A stretch of 64,000 nucleotides of DNA from Wuchereria bancrofti (Eukaryota > Nematoda > Chromadorea > Rhabditida > Onchocercidae), in assembly GCA_005281725.1 (NCBI GenBank), contig SSBO01000009.1:9579795-9643794 (forward strand), in the 5' to 3' direction. Each line of letters opens with the position of its first letter. Positions within the stretch are counted from its first letter, which is position 1. Positions 63,071-64,000 of the stretch are shown here, in pieces. The translations under genes were made by a program, and so were the position numbers. Under the pieces are notes generated by a model that was given only the letters and a program-made list of their open reading frames with translations, was not told where the DNA came from and did no database searches.

Positions 63071-64000
63071 CGAGGAAGTTCTTCTCTGGTAAATTGTTCA
63101 CTGTACAAATTTTTGAAAAAAATCTTTAAATCGTTTAAATAATTTTCAAAGATTTTACAATCATTTTAAATCTTACACAATAATTTTACAATCATTTTAA
63201 ATCCCTCTTCTTTCCTGTTTTTTTTTTCCTTTTCCTCAATTTTATTTAACAGTTGTTATTTTCTAAATTTTAACTTCACATCTTTTTACATTATTATTAT
63301 TCAGTTCTTTTTCAGTTTCTGAAATATCATCTCATATTGGTATTAAATAACTTGATCTTTCGTTGTAAGCAATGATCAGATGATGGTGTTTTATCGAATT
63401 CTGATGGAGCTAATCAATTTTGTATTTTATGGGATAACTGAGCTGTTTCGTGTACTAAAGTTCATTTTAAAAATTCCCTCAAGTAATAACAGGTTATGAG
63501 TTGGAAAGTAATAGATTCCTATGAATCGGAAAGTAATAAGTTATGAATCGGAAGCCTAATGATGAGTATAATGGATTTGAGTATTTTTTTATAAAAATAT
63601 TTAACAGAGATAAATAACAGTTTTATTCATTCGATGAGATATGATAAACGAATGTATCATTGATCCATTTAATAGAAATTCTTTTATTTTCAAAATATTA
63701 ATTTCTAGTTAATATGGTCTGATCATCAGGAAGAAATCAAATAGTTTGTTTTTTCTTTTTAAATGTTGCCTTAATTGAATAATTCTCTTTTCTTTTGTTT
63801 TATGGTTTTTATAAAATTTTCATTTCATTTTTTATTTATTTTTTTTTTTTGTCCATAATTTCTATTACAAAAAAGAAATCAATGATATTATAATTCAAAT
63901 ATTTCATTTCGATTTCGATTCACAAATATTTTGTATTCCTGATCGATTAGTTGTATGCATTAAATATTAATAAAATAAATTAAAAACATCACAAAACAAG
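63071..64000. other. 3' flank, possible further exon
   Basis: AT-rich sequence follows the stop. A short frame after AATGATCAG at about 63370-63379 reads DDGVLSNSDGANQFCILWDN and then stops near 63440. It could be an alternative last exon of the preceding gene or chance. A small repeat of GAATCGGAAAGTAATA words lies at 63490-63560. Confidence 0.35.

Overview
The window is AT-rich eukaryotic DNA with short exons, introns ending in a T-rich tract plus AG, very short 5' leaders behind an acceptor-like AG, and abundant simple repeats. The conserved proteins and this gene style suggest a nematode, most likely a spirurid/filarial worm. That placement is an inference from style and protein content, not a database match.

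Layout: 1-3.45 kb is AT-rich intergenic DNA. At 3.5-7.7 kb (+) lies a six-exon short-chain dehydrogenase, with a tRNA-Glu(UUC) on the opposite strand inside intron 5. At 12.7-18.5 kb (+) is an 11-exon PH-domain/coiled-coil protein orthologous to PLEKHD1. At 19.7-28.1 kb (-) is a complete 23-exon insulin-degrading enzyme (M16 metalloprotease). At 29.8-33.0 kb (-) is a complete ten-exon actin-related protein 2. The 33-40.8 kb interval is intergenic and carries two unrelated minisatellites, each with a unit of about 31 bp. At 40.85-43.97 kb (+) is a six-exon NNMT/PNMT/TEMT-family methyltransferase. At 44.8-47.0 kb (-) is a two-exon Ser/Thr-rich secreted or GPI-anchored-type protein. The 48-51.5 kb interval holds low-complexity repeats and a probable decayed retroelement. 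At 51.5-52.4 kb (-) is an unusually GC-rich, multi-exon reading frame of unknown identity. It abuts a ~1.15 kb repeat present three times (52.44-56.26 kb). At 58.6-63.1 kb (+) is a ~10-exon gene I do not recognise.

The recognised genes are housekeeping or metabolic: actin branching (ARP2), peptide degradation (IDE), small-molecule oxidation (SDR), SAM-dependent N-methylation (NNMT-like), and a membrane/coiled-coil adaptor (PLEKHD1). They do not form one pathway. ARP2 and IDE are head-to-tail on the same strand, 1.65 kb apart, so co-transcription is possible but unproven. The least explained material lies between 48 and 63 kb: the GC-rich gene, the triplicated unit with a conserved Cys-rich frame, and the unrecognised multi-exon gene.

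All gene models were spliced by eye using GT/AG sites, phase continuity and remembered family sequence. No homology search was run.
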